Source of the DNA: Planotetraspora phitsanulokensis
GTDB taxonomy: Bacteria; Actinomycetota; Actinomycetes; Streptosporangiales; Streptosporangiaceae
Length of the DNA stretch: 64,000 bases
Direction: 5' to 3'
Assembly (NCBI RefSeq): GCF_016863295.1
Contig: NZ_BOOP01000019.1
Coordinates: 213,533 to 277,532 of the forward strand
A model generated the notes under the pieces. It was given only the letters and a program-made list of their open reading frames with translations. It was not told the origin of the DNA and ran no database searches. The first letter of the stretch is position 1. Every line of letters starts with the position of its first letter. A program made the translations under genes and the position numbers. Positions 17,046 through 26,883 of the stretch are shown here, piece after piece.

Positions 17046-19910
17046 GTGTCGGGCGAGGTGACGGCGTCAGGTCAGGCGTCACCGGAAACGGTGCGGTTCA
17101 CGGTGCTGGGGCCGGTGCGGGCGTGGCGGGACGGCCTCGAGCTCGATCCGGGTCCTCCCCAGCAGCGGGCGATGCTGGCTCTGCTCCTTGTGCACGCGGG
17201 CCGGCCGGTGGGTCTCGGCGAGGTCGTCGACGTCCTGTGGGGACAGGATCCGCCGGCCAGCGCGGTCAACGTGGTGCACCGGTACGTCGGAATGGTGCGC
17301 CGGCTGCTCGAACCGGGCCTCGCCGTACGTGAGGAGGGGCGGTGGCTCGTCCGTGGCGCCGGCGGCTACCGCCTCGATGTCGGCCCGGAAGAGGTGGACC
17401 TGCTGCGTTTCCGCCGCATGACCGAGGAGGCCCGCCGGGAAGGCTCGCTGGACCTGCTGACGGAAGCGCTGGCATTGTGGCAGGGCCCGGCCGCCGCGGG
17501 GATCCCCGCGGAGGTGCGGGCGCACCCCGTGTTCGCCGCTCTGGACCGCGAGCAGCTGGCCACTGTGCAGGAGACCGCCGACCTGGCGCTGCGCCTGGGC
17601 GCGGCCGAGCAGGTGCTGACGGCCTTGTGGGAGGCCTCGACGCGGCATCCGCTGGACGAACCCCTGCAGGCGAGGCTGGTGCTGGCTCTCGCCGCGGCCG
17701 GTCGTCAGGCGGAGGCGCTCGAGACCTGGCAGGCCGTCCGTTCCCGGTTGGCCGACGAGCTGGGCATCGATCCCGGGCCGGAGTTGCGGGCCGCGCAGGA
17801 GCAGGTCCTCCGGGGCCAGGCCGCCGACGCGACCGGACCGGCCCGCCGTACGACACGGGAGCCCGCCCAGCAGCCCGCCCGGCCGACGCAGTTGCCGTCG
17901 GACCTCGCGGCCTTCGCCGGGCGGCGGGCCGACCTCGAGCAGGTCCTCGCCCTTCTCCCCGAGGACGGGCGGACCTCCGAGACGGTGGTGATCAGCGCGA
18001 TCGGCGGCATGGGCGGGATCGGCAAGAGCACGCTTGCGGTGCACTGGGCGCATCGGATCGCCCACCGTTTCCCCGACGGTCAGCTGTACGTGAACCTGCG
18101 CGGCTTCGACCCCACCGGGTCCGTCCTGGACACCGGCGAGGCCCTGCGTGGTTTCGTGGAGGCTCTCGGGGTGCCGCCCCACCGGATTCCGGGCGGGCTC
18201 GACGCCCAGGCCGCCCTCTATCGAAGCCTGCTGACCGACCGCAAGGTCCTGGTCCTGCTCGACAACGCCCGCGACGCGGAGCACGTGCGTCCGCTCCTCC
18301 CCGGCAGCCCCGGGTGCCTGGCGGTGATCACCAGTCGTGACCGCCTGTCCGGCCTGGTCGCCACCGAGAGCGCCCATCCGCTGATCCTGGACCCGCTCAC
18401 GCCCGAGGAGGCCCGCGAGACGCTCGTCCGGCGTCTCGGCCGGGACCGGATCGCGTCCGCGCCCGACGCCGTCGACGAGATCATCGCTCGCTGCGCCGGC
18501 CTGCCGCTCGCCCTGGCCGTCGTGGCCGCCAGCGCGGCCACCCGTCCCGGCTTCCCCCTCACGGCGATCGCCGGGGAGCTACGCGAGGCGGACGGCAGCC
18601 TCGACGCCTTCGCCGATCCCGACCCGGCCAGCGACGTGCGGGCGGTCTTCTCGTGGTCCTACCGGGCGCTCAGCGCCGACGCCGCCCGGCTGTTCCGGTT
18701 CCTGGCCCTGCATCCGGGCCCCGACATCACCGCGTGGGCCGCCGCCTGCGTCGCGGGGCTTCCCGTACGGCGCACGCGCCTGCTGCTCGCCGAGCTCACG
18801 GGCGCGCACCTCGTCACCGAGCACACACCTGGCCGCTACACCTGCCACGACCTGCTCCGCGCCTATGCCGGCGAGCTCACCCTCGCCCATGACCCGGAGA
18901 CCGAGCGGCGCGCGGTCGTGCGCCGCGTGTCCGACCATTACCTGCGCACCGCGCACGCGGCGGGCCGGCTGTTCTCCCCCTACTGGAGCGTGACCCTCCT
19001 GCCGCCGCCGGAGCCCGGCGTGCTCGCCGAGGACTTCGACGACGACCGGCAAGCCCTTGCCTGGTTCAATCGCGAGCGTTCCGTGCTCCTGTCCGTGGTC
19101 GAACAGGCCTCACGGAACGGCTTGGACACCTACACGTGGCAGCTGGCGTGGACCTTGGAGCGGTTCTTCGACCGTCAGGGCCACTGGCACGACTTCCTCG
19201 CCGTACAGCACGCCGGGCTGGCCGCGGCCGTACGGGCGGGGGAACGGACCGCGCAGGCCCACATCCATCGGGGGCTGGCCCGCGCATCCGCCCGGCTGGG
19301 ACGGTACGACGCCGCCAACACCCATGTACGGCAGGCTCTCGACCTGTTCACCGAACTCGGCGACCGATCGGGACTGGCCCACGCCCACCGGAGCCACGGC
19401 TGGCTACTCGACCAGCAGGGGCGGCACGCGGAAGCGCTCGACGCGGCGGGGCGCGCGCTCGATCTGTACCGGGCCGCCGGGAACCGCCCCGCGGAGGGCA
19501 GCGCGCTGCACGCCCTGGGGTGGACGCACGCCCTGCTCGGCGACCACGAGCAGGCGGCCGCCTACTTCGAGCAGGCACTCGCCGCGACGGAACCGATCAA
19601 CCGTTACGGCGCCGGAGGCACGCTGGACAGCCTCGGCTACGCCCACCACCACCTCGGCGACCACTCGCGCGCCGCCGCCTGCTACGAGGACGCCCTGCGC
19701 CTGTACCGGGAGGTCGGCGACCATTTCCACGAGGCGGGCACGCTCAACCGGCTCGGTGACACCCATCTCGCCGGCGGCGACCCGGCCGCGGCTCAGGCCG
19801 TCTGGCGGCGGGCACTGACCGTTTTCGCCGCCGCCGACCCCACGGTCGCGGACGAGATCCGCGCCAAGCTGCGCGACGCCGAGCGGGCGACGGGCGCGGT
19901 GAACGCCTGA
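17046..19910 (+). CDS. AfsR/SARP-family transcriptional regulator
   Basis: The protein is about 954 residues from the GTG at 17046, which has GGGAG upstream; a longer start at 16983 is possible. In order it has an OmpR-type winged-helix DNA-binding domain (FTVLGPVRAWRDG; LLLVHAGRPVGLGEVVDVLW), a bacterial transcriptional activator domain (about 95-250), an NB-ARC ATPase with P-loop IGGMGGIGKSTLAV near 320 and LVLLDNARDAEHV, then TPR repeats (about 690-930; for example AHRSHGWLLDQQGRHAEAL). AfsR-type regulators sense an unknown signal through the ATPase/TPR part and activate secondary-metabolite genes. It is divergent from a glycosyltransferase and upstream of a hydrolase-methyltransferase pair, which suggests local targets. 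Confidence 0.93.
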   Translation: MSGEVTASGQASPETVRFTVLGPVRAWRDGLELDPGPPQQRAMLALLLVHAGRPVGLGEVVDVLWGQDPPASAVNVVHRYVGMVRRLLEPGLAVREEGRWLVRGAGGYRLDVGPEEVDLLRFRRMTEEARREGSLDLLTEALALWQGPAAAGIPAEVRAHPVFAALDREQLATVQETADLALRLGAAEQVLTALWEASTRHPLDEPLQARLVLALAAAGRQAEALETWQAVRSRLADELGIDPGPELRAAQEQVLRGQAADATGPARRTTREPAQQPARPTQLPSDLAAFAGRRADLEQVLALLPEDGRTSETVVISAIGGMGGIGKSTLAVHWAHRIAHRFPDGQLYVNLRGFDPTGSVLDTGEALRGFVEALGVPPHRIPGGLDAQAALYRSLLTDRKVLVLLDNARDAEHVRPLLPGSPGCLAVITSRDRLSGLVATESAHPLILDPLTPEEARETLVRRLGRDRIASAPDAVDEIIARCAGLPLALAVVAASAATRPGFPLTAIAGELREADGSLDAFADPDPASDVRAVFSWSYRALSADAARLFRFLALHPGPDITAWAAACVAGLPVRRTRLLLAELTGAHLVTEHTPGRYTCHDLLRAYAGELTLAHDPETERRAVVRRVSDHYLRTAHAAGRLFSPYWSVTLLPPPEPGVLAEDFDDDRQALAWFNRERSVLLSVVEQASRNGLDTYTWQLAWTLERFFDRQGHWHDFLAVQHAGLAAAVRAGERTAQAHIHRGLARASARLGRYDAANTHVRQALDLFTELGDRSGLAHAHRSHGWLLDQQGRHAEALDAAGRALDLYRAAGNRPAEGSALHALGWTHALLGDHEQAAAYFEQALAATEPINRYGAGGTLDSLGYAHHHLGDHSRAAACYEDALRLYREVGDHFHEAGTLNRLGDTHLAGGDPAAAQAVWRRALTVFAAADPTVADEIRAKLRDAERATGAVNA

Positions 19911-20005
19911 TCACTTCTTGTTCACAGGACGCTCCCTAGATTTCCGGCGAATCGCGGGAGACCAGGAGGGTCTCCCGACCATCGCAGATCGCTGGGGGAT
20001 GGACC

Positions 20006-20833
20006 TTGAGCTACTTCACCGTGGGTGACGGGCGGCTGTTCTACACCGATGAGGGCTCCGGGGGCGAGACCGTGCTCTTCGTACACGGGGGCACGTGCGA
20101 CTCGCATGACTGGGCCGCACAACTGGACCCGTTCGCCGCCCGGCATCGGGTGATCGCTCCGGATCTTCGCGGCCACGGCCGGTCGTCACAGGCCGCGGGG
20201 GGCTTCACTCCGCATGACTTCGCGGGCGACCTCGCCCTGCTGCTCGACGGCCTCGGCACCGGGCCCGTCGTGGTGGTGGGCCACTCGCTGGGAGCGGCCG
20301 CCGCCTCGGTGCTCGCCGTCGAACGCCCGGACCTCGTCCGCGCAGTCGTCGCCGTCGACCCTGCCTACGGGTTCGACGCCGAGTTCGCCGCGGGCGTCGC
20401 GGCGGCCTTCCGCGGCCCCGACCCGGTCTCCGTGGCCGTCGCCGTGCTGGGCGGCATGGAAGGCCTTCAGGTGGAGCCCGCGCTTGAATGGCTACCGACC
20501 TGGCACCGCCGCCGGGTGCTGGGCACCTCCCCCGAGACGGTCTCCGGAGTGTTCCTCGGCCTGTTCGAACCCAACGAGGTGACGCTCCGTCCCGCCGCCG
20601 ATGACTATCTGCGCCGCCGGGCCTGCCCGGTGCTGACCGTGTCCGCGAACGCCTCCCTGAAGGCGAAGGGCATCGACCTCGACTGGGAGGAGTCGGTCAG
20701 CCCGCATCCGTACAGCACGGCGGTGGCCTGGGACGGGGTCGGCCACTGGATCCAGCAGGAACGGGCGGCGGAGTTCAACGCGCTGGTCCTCGACTGGATG
20801 GCCGGGCTGCCCGGGACGGAGGACACGAGGTGA
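20006..20833 (+). CDS. Alpha/beta-fold hydrolase
   Basis: The 275-residue protein shows the oxyanion/strand motif VLFVHGGTCDSHDW, PDLRGHGRS, the nucleophile elbow VVVGHSLGAAAA with catalytic Ser, and a C-terminal GVGHWIQQE with the catalytic His. It is most like epoxide hydrolase/haloperoxidase-type esterases; the substrate is unknown. The start is TTG at 20006, because an upstream ATG (19998) is out of frame and soon stops. It begins 95 bases after the AfsR-like gene and overlaps the next gene by four bases, so it is co-translated with the methyltransferase. Confidence 0.88.
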   Translation: MSYFTVGDGRLFYTDEGSGGETVLFVHGGTCDSHDWAAQLDPFAARHRVIAPDLRGHGRSSQAAGGFTPHDFAGDLALLLDGLGTGPVVVVGHSLGAAAASVLAVERPDLVRAVVAVDPAYGFDAEFAAGVAAAFRGPDPVSVAVAVLGGMEGLQVEPALEWLPTWHRRRVLGTSPETVSGVFLGLFEPNEVTLRPAADDYLRRRACPVLTVSANASLKAKGIDLDWEESVSPHPYSTAVAWDGVGHWIQQERAAEFNALVLDWMAGLPGTEDTR

Positions 20834-21657
20834 CGGGCGATTCGACGTATGTGCTCGGCAGCACGGATCTCGAACATCGCCGTCTGATGGTTCAGGGGCG
20901 CGTCCTGCGCCCGTGGACCGAGCGGTTCCTGCGTGCCGCCGGTCTGCGGCCGGGCATGTCCGTCCTCGATCTCGGCTCGGGCGTGGGCGACGTGTCGCTG
21001 CTGGCGGCGGAGATCGTCGGCCCGCGCGGCCGGGTCCTGGGGGTCGACCGCGATCCGGTGGCCGTGGAGAAGGCGCGGGGGCGCGCGGCGACCGAAGGCT
21101 TCGGCGAAACGGTCACCTTCGAGGTGACGGCTCTGGAGGATCTCGCGGGGTCGCTGAGCTTCGACGCCGTCGTCGGCCGGTTCGTGCTCCTCTACCAGCG
21201 GGACCCCGCGGACGTGTTGCGGAAGTTCACCCGCTTTCTGCGTCCCGGCGGCATCGTGGCCTTCCACGAGATCGACCTGACGAACGAGAACAGCAGTTGG
21301 CCGCCATGCCCGACCTGGGACGACAGCTATCAGCTGCTCGCCGAGGTCTACTGGGCCCATGGGACGCCTCCGGACTTCGGGCGGCGCCTGAACCGGACCT
21401 TCCTGGACGCGGGCCTGCCCGGCCCCGAGATCGAGGCCGTGGGCATCGTCGGCGCGGACGAGGGATCGCCTCTGTTCGACTGGATGGCCCAATCGCTGCG
21501 GAGCCTCAAGCCGGCGCTGAGGAAATGGGACCTCGCCCTTCCTGAAGGCCTCGACCTCGACGAGGGGCTGGCGGACGCGTTACGCAAGGCCGTGTTCGCG
21601 CAGGGAAGCCAGGTCATGGGGCCGATCCAGTACGGGGCCTGGACACGCATTCCGTAG
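20830..21657 (+). CDS. Class I SAM-dependent methyltransferase
   Basis: The 275-residue protein has motif I VLDLGSGVGDVSLLAAEIVG (about residues 40-59), the acidic end of strand 2 (VLGVDRDPVAVEKAR), and post-motif FDAVVGRFVLLYQRDP with FLRPGGIVAFHEIDL. These identify a Rossmann-type methyltransferase of the UbiE/small-molecule class. Its GTG start is within the GTGA overlap with the preceding hydrolase stop, indicating translational coupling. The pair may tailor a metabolite controlled by the upstream AfsR-like regulator; that is inference. Confidence 0.9.
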   Translation: MTGDSTYVLGSTDLEHRRLMVQGRVLRPWTERFLRAAGLRPGMSVLDLGSGVGDVSLLAAEIVGPRGRVLGVDRDPVAVEKARGRAATEGFGETVTFEVTALEDLAGSLSFDAVVGRFVLLYQRDPADVLRKFTRFLRPGGIVAFHEIDLTNENSSWPPCPTWDDSYQLLAEVYWAHGTPPDFGRRLNRTFLDAGLPGPEIEAVGIVGADEGSPLFDWMAQSLRSLKPALRKWDLALPEGLDLDEGLADALRKAVFAQGSQVMGPIQYGAWTRIP

Positions 21658-21680
21658 AGCTGAACCAGTGTGCGTGTGCG

Positions 21681-21703
21681 GCCGGTGGTTTCGCGCCGCC
21701 GGC
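21681..21703 (+). terminator. Hairpin after the methyltransferase gene
   Basis: GCCGGTGG/CCGCCGGC (one G-T pair) surrounds a seven-base loop, 23 bases past the stop. There is no T-tract. Confidence 0.5.
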
Positions 21704-21852
21704 TGTACACGTGCCGTGCGCGATGCGCGTGACCGATATGCGACCCATGCCGCAATAGATAAGTTCGAGTCACATGCGCATTAATGATGTTGTTTTGTCA
21801 CTTTGGAACGATATTCTGCTGCCTCTCTCCGCCCCCCATTGAAGAGGCAGCC

Positions 21853-23433
21853 TTGCGCCGTACTCTCCTGGGCCTGCTCGGCGTCCTCATGGCAGTGAGC
21901 CTGGCAGCCCCGTCCGCCCATGCAGACACGACGAAGATCAGAACCTGGATCAGGTTCACTCCCGGCGTCTACCTGACCTATGACCGGACGGCCACCGTCA
22001 CCGGAACGGTCGGGACATATCTGCCCAAGGGCGGTGGCGCCCCACTGGCCGACCAGACGGTATTGATCAACTGCAGTAACGGCGGCTGCCCGTTCCACGA
22101 GGTGACGACCGACGCAGCCGGGAACTTCACCGTCGAAGTGCACGGCGATCAGGGGATCGACGTGACTGCGCAGGTGTCCGACACCGATGCCCTTGAAGAA
22201 TCGATAGCGACGACCTGGATAGAGCCGAAGACGTTCGCCTGGCTCGAAGCGTCGTTCAGCCCGGCGGCGATCCCGCCCTCCCGTACGACCACCCTCTCGG
22301 GCAGGCTCAGGTACCTCGGGCGCGACGAAGTCACCTGGAAGCCGCTGCCGGGACGAACGATTCACATCGAAGGGGCGGGGATCAGCACTGAGGCCACGAC
22401 CGGCGCGGACGGCTCCTTCTCCAAGAAGGTGACGTTCCCGAAGATGCCGGCGCCCGCCTTCCCCATGTCGAGTGTGCCGGTCGAATTCTGGTGGACTCCG
22501 ACCACGACGATCGACAAGACCTTCTTCGACAGGGACGCCACCATGTCGGCCGACGTCTACCCTGCGAAGGTCACGTCGATCGTCGATTTCGGCGGCCTGC
22601 TGAACCCCTCAGGCACGGTGACGCTGAAGGGCGGGGTCGCCGGAGAGGTGAACAAGCTCCCGCTCAAGATCCAGTACAGCAAGGACGGCTCCACCAACTG
22701 GACGGACCTCCGGACCATCCAGGCCCAGGGGCCGTTCAGCACGACGTTCACCCCTCCTGCCGTGCCCGCGTACTACCGCGCGCAGATCGTGACCGCCGAC
22801 AACTACCTCGGCTCGACCAGCCGTGTCGTGAAGGTCGGCACCTCGGTCACCTCGGTCGGCGGTTTCACCGCCTCGGTGAACGCGAATCACGTGGCGACGG
22901 TGCGAGGGACGGTCGGTCCGAGCGGACTGAAGGTGCCGGTGCGGATCGAGTACTCCTCCAACGGCAAGACCGGGTGGCACACGGCCAAGGTCCTGACCGC
23001 GGGCGGGGCGTTCTCCACGACGCTCAAGACGCCTCTGAACACGGGGTACTACCGGGCCGAGATCCTTTCGGCGAAGTACTACAAGGGCTCGACGAGCCGG
23101 GTGGTCAAGGCCGGGCGGACGCCGACCCGGATCGCCGGGGTGAAGGTGTCGGCGACCAGGGTCAAGAAGAACACCTACTTCACGATCAAGGGCACCCTGC
23201 AGCGGTACCTGTCGGGCTGGAAGGGGTTCAAGGGCCAGCGAGTCCGGCTCGTCTTCCACATCAAGGGCAGCAAGGCCCTCCACCTGTACGCCCGGCCCCT
23301 CACCGGCACCGGCGGGAAGTTCACCGCCAAGATCAAGGCCACCCGAGAGGCCTACTGGACCACCACCTACCTGGGCGCGACCGGCTACTACGCCTACAAC
23401 TCCCCCAAGTACATCCGCGTCACTCTCCGCTGA
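21853..23433 (+). CDS. Secreted multidomain Ig-like protein, unknown function
   Basis: The protein is about 526 residues, with a signal peptide starting LRRTLLGLLGVLMAVSLAAP and cleaved after AHA. The mature part is a string of beta-rich modules. At least two share the pattern RxxYSxxGxTxW ... FSTTxxxPxxxxYYRAxIxxAxxYxGSTSRVVK (about residues 280-340 and 370-430), resembling extracellular carbohydrate- or wall-associated Ig-like domains. No catalytic motif is seen. The TTG at 21853 behind GAAGAGG places the signal peptide at the N-terminus; an ATG 69 bases upstream is less likely. The next secreted-protein gene follows after a hairpin. Confidence 0.7.
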   Translation: MRRTLLGLLGVLMAVSLAAPSAHADTTKIRTWIRFTPGVYLTYDRTATVTGTVGTYLPKGGGAPLADQTVLINCSNGGCPFHEVTTDAAGNFTVEVHGDQGIDVTAQVSDTDALEESIATTWIEPKTFAWLEASFSPAAIPPSRTTTLSGRLRYLGRDEVTWKPLPGRTIHIEGAGISTEATTGADGSFSKKVTFPKMPAPAFPMSSVPVEFWWTPTTTIDKTFFDRDATMSADVYPAKVTSIVDFGGLLNPSGTVTLKGGVAGEVNKLPLKIQYSKDGSTNWTDLRTIQAQGPFSTTFTPPAVPAYYRAQIVTADNYLGSTSRVVKVGTSVTSVGGFTASVNANHVATVRGTVGPSGLKVPVRIEYSSNGKTGWHTAKVLTAGGAFSTTLKTPLNTGYYRAEILSAKYYKGSTSRVVKAGRTPTRIAGVKVSATRVKKNTYFTIKGTLQRYLSGWKGFKGQRVRLVFHIKGSKALHLYARPLTGTGGKFTAKIKATREAYWTTTYLGATGYYAYNSPKYIRVTLR

Positions 23434-23446
23434 ACCACACCACGCG

Positions 23447-23476
23447 GGGCTCTGGAGGTGCCTTCCTCCGGAGCCC
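23447..23476 (+). terminator. Hairpin between two secreted-protein genes
   Basis: GGGCTCTGGAGG/CCTCCGGAGCCC is a 12-bp stem with one G-T pair and a six-base loop. It ends about 30 bases before the next start codon, so it may be a terminator or an attenuator for the downstream gene. Confidence 0.6.
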
Positions 23477-23507
23477 GACGCCTTCGTAACATCACAAAGG
23501 GGGACCT

Positions 23508-25679
23508 GTGGGGTCATCCACCCACGTTCCGACCGAGGCGCCACGTGGCCGAGGCCGTTCCAATCTCGCCGCCCGAGCGGCGGCCATCGCACTGGCGATC
23601 GCCGTCACGGCCGTGCCGCTCGGCGCGAGCGCACCGCAGGCCCAGGCCGCGGCGGCCCAGGAGATCGTGATCACGCCGGACAGCGGCAAGATCGTAGGCT
23701 TGAACCTCTCCCGTGGCGTCGTCCGCACGGTGAACGATCTCGAGGGCACGTTGTTCCTGAGCGAACAGAACATCCGCACCGGAAAGGTGCCGGTCCTCGG
23801 AAGATGGACCCCGCCCGGGAAGTCGATTTCCTCCGCAGTCCGATGTGCGCCGGGCCTGGACTGCGTCCGGGCCGTGGACGGCAATTATTACGGGGTCTCC
23901 TATCTGATCGTGTCCGGCGGGCACACCACGCTCGAGACCGACGTGGCGCCCGGGAGCGCCCTCGCCACGCGAACCCCGGTGCCCGGCATCGGTGGCCAGG
24001 TGAGAGATGCCTCTCCTGATTTCGTGGTGGTCGACGGAGGCACGCCGAAGAGGCAGTACTTGGTCGCCTCCGACTTCCACGAGGTGACTCGCAGCCGTCC
24101 GGTGCAAGCTGCCGCGGTCTGGTACGAAACCTTGTGGAGCGCGTCCACGAGCACTCCAGGCACGCTGATCGCCGAACTGTACCCGGACCGGCCCACTCCC
24201 AGAGCGCCGAGCCGTACGGTGCGGACCGGCGTGTCCTGTGTGCCCACCGAACTGGAGGCGACCGCCCGCTGGCTCTACTGGTCATGCGGGTACGGCAAGC
24301 AGGCCGGAGTGTACGACCTGACGAAGAACCGCGGCTTCAGGGTGCCCTCGGGTCAGGCCCTGCTCGGCGACGGCTACGTCGTGCGGCATGACCGGGCGAC
24401 GGGAACACTCAAGCTGACCGACTTCCACACCGGCGCCCCGGTCGCGGAGCGGACCATCGCCACGCTTCCCGCCGGGAAGGTGGCCGACGAGCGCAGGATC
24501 ACCTGGGCCGTGGACAAGTACGGCGGCCACATCGCCTACCTGGACGGCGCGGGCCGCGTGCATGTAATGGCAGACGGGGTGCCGGACTCCGCGCCGGTGA
24601 TCGCCCAAGAGAGCAGCAACCTGCGCGTCACGCCGGGGGACAAGTACTTCGGGCTTTGGTCGGACGCGATCTACCTGAGCCGCCCGGTGGATTCCTGGCA
24701 GGTGCAAATCGCCAACCGAATCACCAAGCGTCTGGTTGCGACATCTGATGGTGGCGCCGAACCCGGGCCCCCATACATCTACCCCTCCTGGAACGGCAAG
24801 GATCCGAAGGGCGCGGTCGTCGACAGCGGGACCTACACCTGGGAGTTGACCGTCAAGTACGGCGGAGGAACCCTTCCCGTGAAGGTCGGGAGCGGCGTGC
24901 TCCAGGTGGACTGCGGCCGACTGCTGACCCATGTCTATGACTGCGATGGCATCCCCGACCTGCTGGCCATCCGCACGAACGGCACGACCTACTCATGGAC
25001 GGGGCTCACCACCGGGACCCTGCGCAACGTGGGCCACACCGCGACCTGGCCGGCCTCATCCACGCTGGTGCCGATCGGCGACCTCAACGGCGATAGGAAG
25101 GCGGATCTGCTGGTCCGCGACTCCAAGGGCAACGTGCGCATCTACTGGGGCAGGGGTGACGGCGCCTTCGCCCCGTCGTACAAGTCGACCGCGATCAGCA
25201 CCGGGTGGAACAGGTACAACGTGCTGACCTCCCCCGGCGACCTGACCGGTGACGGGCGGGACGACCTGGTCGTCCGCGACACTGCGGGGGTGCTGTGGCT
25301 CTACCCCGCCAACAGCAGGAGCGGATACAACACCCGAATCAAGATCGGCTCCGGGCAGGGCGGCTACACCGCCATGGTCGGCGTCGGCGACCTCAACGGC
25401 GACGGCAGAGGCGACCTGGTGGCCCGCGACGCCGCAGGCAACCTCTACCGGATGCTCGGCGCCAACGGCCGCTTCGGCGCACGCGTCAAGATCGGTGCGG
25501 GCTTCAAGGCCTACAACGCCATCATCGGCATCGGCGACCTCAACCAGGACGGCAAAAACGACCTGCTGACCCGGGACAGCGCAGGCAACCTCTACCGCTA
25601 CTCCGGCAACGGCAAGGGCGCGATCAGCACCAAGGTCAAGATCGGCTCTGGCTGGAACACCTACAAGAAGCTCGTCTGA
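23508..25679 (+). CDS. Secreted FG-GAP/VCBS-repeat protein
   Basis: The 723-residue protein has a long signal peptide (AAIALAIAVTAVPLGASAPQ, cut near AQAAA), a large central region without recognised domain, and a C-terminal beta-propeller of FG-GAP/VCBS repeats. Calcium-binding loops repeat as GDLNGDRKADLLVRDSKGN, GDLTGDGRDDLVVRDTAG, GDLNGDGRGDLVARDAAGN and GDLNQDGKNDLLTRDSAGN. FG-GAP domains occur in many secreted actinomycete proteins and often mediate binding. The GTG at 23508 has GGGGGACC upstream. It may be linked in expression to the preceding Ig-like secreted protein. Confidence 0.85.
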   Translation: MGSSTHVPTEAPRGRGRSNLAARAAAIALAIAVTAVPLGASAPQAQAAAAQEIVITPDSGKIVGLNLSRGVVRTVNDLEGTLFLSEQNIRTGKVPVLGRWTPPGKSISSAVRCAPGLDCVRAVDGNYYGVSYLIVSGGHTTLETDVAPGSALATRTPVPGIGGQVRDASPDFVVVDGGTPKRQYLVASDFHEVTRSRPVQAAAVWYETLWSASTSTPGTLIAELYPDRPTPRAPSRTVRTGVSCVPTELEATARWLYWSCGYGKQAGVYDLTKNRGFRVPSGQALLGDGYVVRHDRATGTLKLTDFHTGAPVAERTIATLPAGKVADERRITWAVDKYGGHIAYLDGAGRVHVMADGVPDSAPVIAQESSNLRVTPGDKYFGLWSDAIYLSRPVDSWQVQIANRITKRLVATSDGGAEPGPPYIYPSWNGKDPKGAVVDSGTYTWELTVKYGGGTLPVKVGSGVLQVDCGRLLTHVYDCDGIPDLLAIRTNGTTYSWTGLTTGTLRNVGHTATWPASSTLVPIGDLNGDRKADLLVRDSKGNVRIYWGRGDGAFAPSYKSTAISTGWNRYNVLTSPGDLTGDGRDDLVVRDTAGVLWLYPANSRSGYNTRIKIGSGQGGYTAMVGVGDLNGDGRGDLVARDAAGNLYRMLGANGRFGARVKIGAGFKAYNAIIGIGDLNQDGKNDLLTRDSAGNLYRYSGNGKGAISTKVKIGSGWNTYKKLV

Positions 25680-25694
25680 GACCCGCGGCTCCGG

Positions 25695-25722
25695 GCCGGG
25701 CACGTCACTCGACGTGCCCGGC
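25695..25722 (+). terminator. Terminator after the FG-GAP gene
   Basis: The 11-bp perfect arms GCCGGGCACGT and ACGTGCCCGGC enclose a six-base loop, 16 bases past the stop codon. Confidence 0.8.
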
Positions 25723-25832
25723 TCGCGCCGTTTCTGAGGGTTGACGCTCGATCAACTTGCTGGTGACAATGTGGCCCCAAGCGTCTCTCGCGTAAGCCGG
25801 TCGGCACCCGGCGGACGTGGGAGAACAACTCG

Positions 25833-26825
25833 ATGTATGACGTGGTCGGCGCACGTGTTCGGTACCGGAAAGGATCGGCCCCGCGCTTGTCCCGACTCAT
25901 GCGTTCTTCTCCTGCGCCATCCGCGACCACGACCGGGGCCGCGCGCCGACGGTTCGGCCGGCTGTCCCTCATGTTCCTCACGGCTCTCCTCAGTGGCGCC
26001 GTCCTGACGACCCTGTCGTCCTCTCCCGCGGCGGCCCACGGCCAACTGGGCATGACGAATCCCGCGAAGGACAGCACGGTCAGGGACCCGCTTGAGGCGG
26101 TCTTCCTCTACTTCACCGAGCCGCCCGCGCCCACCTCGTACTTCACGGTCACCACGCCGAGCGGCGTCCGGGTGGACCGGCAGTGGCTGACGGACGAGCC
26201 CAAGCGGCTCGACGAACCGGTCCGCGAGGACCACCTCATCGACGGCGTATGGGAGCCGAAGCTCTACCACACCGGATATCCCGCGAAGATCCCCGTGGCG
26301 TACTGGCCCGAGCAGGGCGTCTACACCGCGAAGTACATGACGATCGCGTCGGACGGTGAGCACGTCCAGGGACAGGTCAGGTTCACCTACAAGGGCAGGA
26401 TGACGGCGGCCCCCAAGGGCTGGCAGGCGCCGACGAACCAGCCGGACGCCGCCCTGCTCGCCGCGACCGGCACCGGGGCGGCGGCGGGGCCACAGGCCGG
26501 GGGGACGACGTCTCCCACTCCGACCGCGGGCTGCACTCCGCAGGGCGTACCGGAGACCGGGTGCGACACGGGCGCTCCGTCGCCCGCGGCGGCTGCGCAG
26601 ACCGCGGCCGAGGACGACTCCGACACCGGCGTGCTGGTCTGGCTGATCCCCGCCGTCCTCGTCGTGGCCGCCGGGTTCATGGTGGTCAGGGCCGCGCGGC
26701 GCCCCTCACCCGATGGCGCGCCTCCTGCCCGGCGAGTCCCCGGCCCGCCAGGAAGGTCACCTTTGGCCCAGCGCGCTGACGCGCCGCGAAGCGCTGGACG
26801 CGGCAAGGCCGCCAAGAGACGTTGA
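25833..26825 (+). CDS. CopC-domain protein with C-terminal membrane anchor
   Basis: The 330-residue protein has a basic N-terminus, a hydrophobic export segment ending SSSPAAA, and then the mature start HGQLGMTNPAKDSTV with the N-terminal His that binds copper in CopC proteins. The CopC-type beta-sandwich continues with AVFLYFTEPPAP and YTAKYMTIASDGEHVQGQVRF. A low-complexity linker and a C-terminal membrane helix (VWLIPAVLVVAAGFMVV) follow. CopC proteins bind or deliver copper outside the membrane. The ATG at 25833 with GGGAG upstream is used; an internal ATG nearer the hydrophobic segment is possible. It heads an apparent operon with a cupredoxin and a membrane protein. Confidence 0.82.
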   Translation: MYDVVGARVRYRKGSAPRLSRLMRSSPAPSATTTGAARRRFGRLSLMFLTALLSGAVLTTLSSSPAAAHGQLGMTNPAKDSTVRDPLEAVFLYFTEPPAPTSYFTVTTPSGVRVDRQWLTDEPKRLDEPVREDHLIDGVWEPKLYHTGYPAKIPVAYWPEQGVYTAKYMTIASDGEHVQGQVRFTYKGRMTAAPKGWQAPTNQPDAALLAATGTGAAAGPQAGGTTSPTPTAGCTPQGVPETGCDTGAPSPAAAAQTAAEDDSDTGVLVWLIPAVLVVAAGFMVVRAARRPSPDGAPPARRVPGPPGRSPLAQRADAPRSAGRGKAAKRR

Positions 26826-26883
26826 ACCCCCGTTTCTCCCGTCCGTACAGGGATCTTCCCTCCTTCTCCTCAGGAGAGCAGTC

